Positions 63,459 to 64,000 of a stretch of DNA of 64,000 nt are shown piece after piece. Position 1 is the first letter of the stretch, and the number at the start of each line of letters is the position of its first letter. The notes under the pieces were generated by a model that was given only the letters and a program-made list of their open reading frames with translations, ran no database searches and was not told where the DNA came from. A program made the position numbers and the translations under genes. Source of the DNA: Pseudisothecium myosuroides (Eukaryota; Streptophyta; Bryopsida; Hypnales; Lembophyllaceae); contig OX637290.1 of assembly GCA_951799445.1 (NCBI GenBank), positions 4,590,501 through 4,654,500 on the forward strand. The letters are read 5' to 3'.

Positions 63459-64000
63459 CCTTTAAATGTCCAAGGCCTTTTTCAAGCTTCTTGGAATTTG
63501 CTCTAAATTGAACAAAAAGACAACATTTTGAAATGTTTTATAAATTTTTTTGAATTTTAAATATACAATATCAAACTAGACATGTTAGAAATCTTCGGAA
63601 AAAAAACCTATAACAATATCATTTATGGAATTGAAAGATTATAATGTTTGATCATGAGGGTGTTAAAATTGTGAAAGTGATTTGAAGTCTTTCAATCCTC
63701 TTTTCATATGTCAAAACAAAAGAATTGGTCAATAAAAAAAATACGAGGTTAAAAAAGCTCAACATACATGACTCCAATCAACTTAAGGCTTCTCAAAATC
63801 TCTTCTACAATTTTAAAAAATGAATTTCTAATGTGAATTTTTCTCTGAGATGTAATGTGTTTGAGGCTCATTTCTAAAAGCCCTCGTTACTAAAAAATCA
63901 AGATTTGCAATGAACAACCTTGCACTAAAGCTTGAATAGAAAAATCATAATCATTCATTTTTATAATTGAATTTGTGATGCTAAAACCAGACTTCAAAAA
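63455..64000. mobile_element. TTAA-flanked piggyBac-like element (copy E), running off the window
   Basis: TTAA is followed by CCTTTAAATGTCCAAGGCC, a diverged form of the copy D tip. The next 540 bases align along their length with copy D (for example AATTTGCTCTAAATTGAACA and CAAACTAGACATGTTAGA). The right end lies outside the window. Confidence 0.55.

Overview
The window is nuclear DNA of a land plant. It holds spliced genes with GT-AG introns of roughly 80-780 bp, a predicted chloroplast sigma-70 factor, a DDM1-type chromatin remodeller, a predicted organellar RadA and a GDSL lipase. Between them lie long AT-rich stretches full of plant-type DNA transposons (CACTA, Tourist-like, Stowaway-like). 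The sequence alone does not fix the lineage; the mix would suit a bryophyte, lycophyte or other non-model plant. I saw no tRNA, rRNA, CRISPR or prokaryotic operon.

Genes, left to right: a few C-terminal codons of an unknown gene at the left edge (+); DDM1-like SNF2 ATPase, 9071-14819 (-, 16 exons, 847 aa); RadA/Sms-like protein, 21282-27192 (-, 16 exons, 622 aa); a GDT1/TMEM165-family transporter gene, 30557-32864 (+), that stops at its second signature motif and is followed by an orphan exon-like ORF; an intronless, frameshifted CDPK-like kinase, 36524-37376 (+); a GDSL lipase, 52011-54741 (+, 5 exons, 378 aa); and a plastid sigma factor, 55482-58908 (-, 7 exons, 580 aa). For the DDM1, RadA, GDSL and sigma models, every exon junction was checked by hand for splice dinucleotides and reading phase.

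The intergenic space is the more unusual part. Several elements of about 0.2 to 4.3 kb start with TTAA followed by CCCCTRARNGNCCA and end with its reverse complement plus TTAA. TTAA target duplications with CCC-type ends are the signature of piggyBac-like transposons, which are not a standard part of plant genome descriptions. The largest (41723-46041) is GC-richer, carries unrecognised minus-strand exon-like segments, and sits inside a CACTA element (41622-48809, TAA target duplication). At the right edge three TTAA elements appear to abut, sharing TTAA sites. A separate MITE family (three copies) has CATTAGG-type ends and a conserved internal palindrome around TGACGTGG/CCACGTCA. Long fold-back elements, a 62-bp satellite with a higher-order period, and several minisatellites fill much of the rest.

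Functionally, DDM1 maintains DNA methylation and silences transposons, RadA acts in DNA recombination and repair, and the sigma factor directs the plastid-encoded RNA polymerase. These are separate single-copy-style genes in a repeat-rich region, with no sign that they form a functional cluster.
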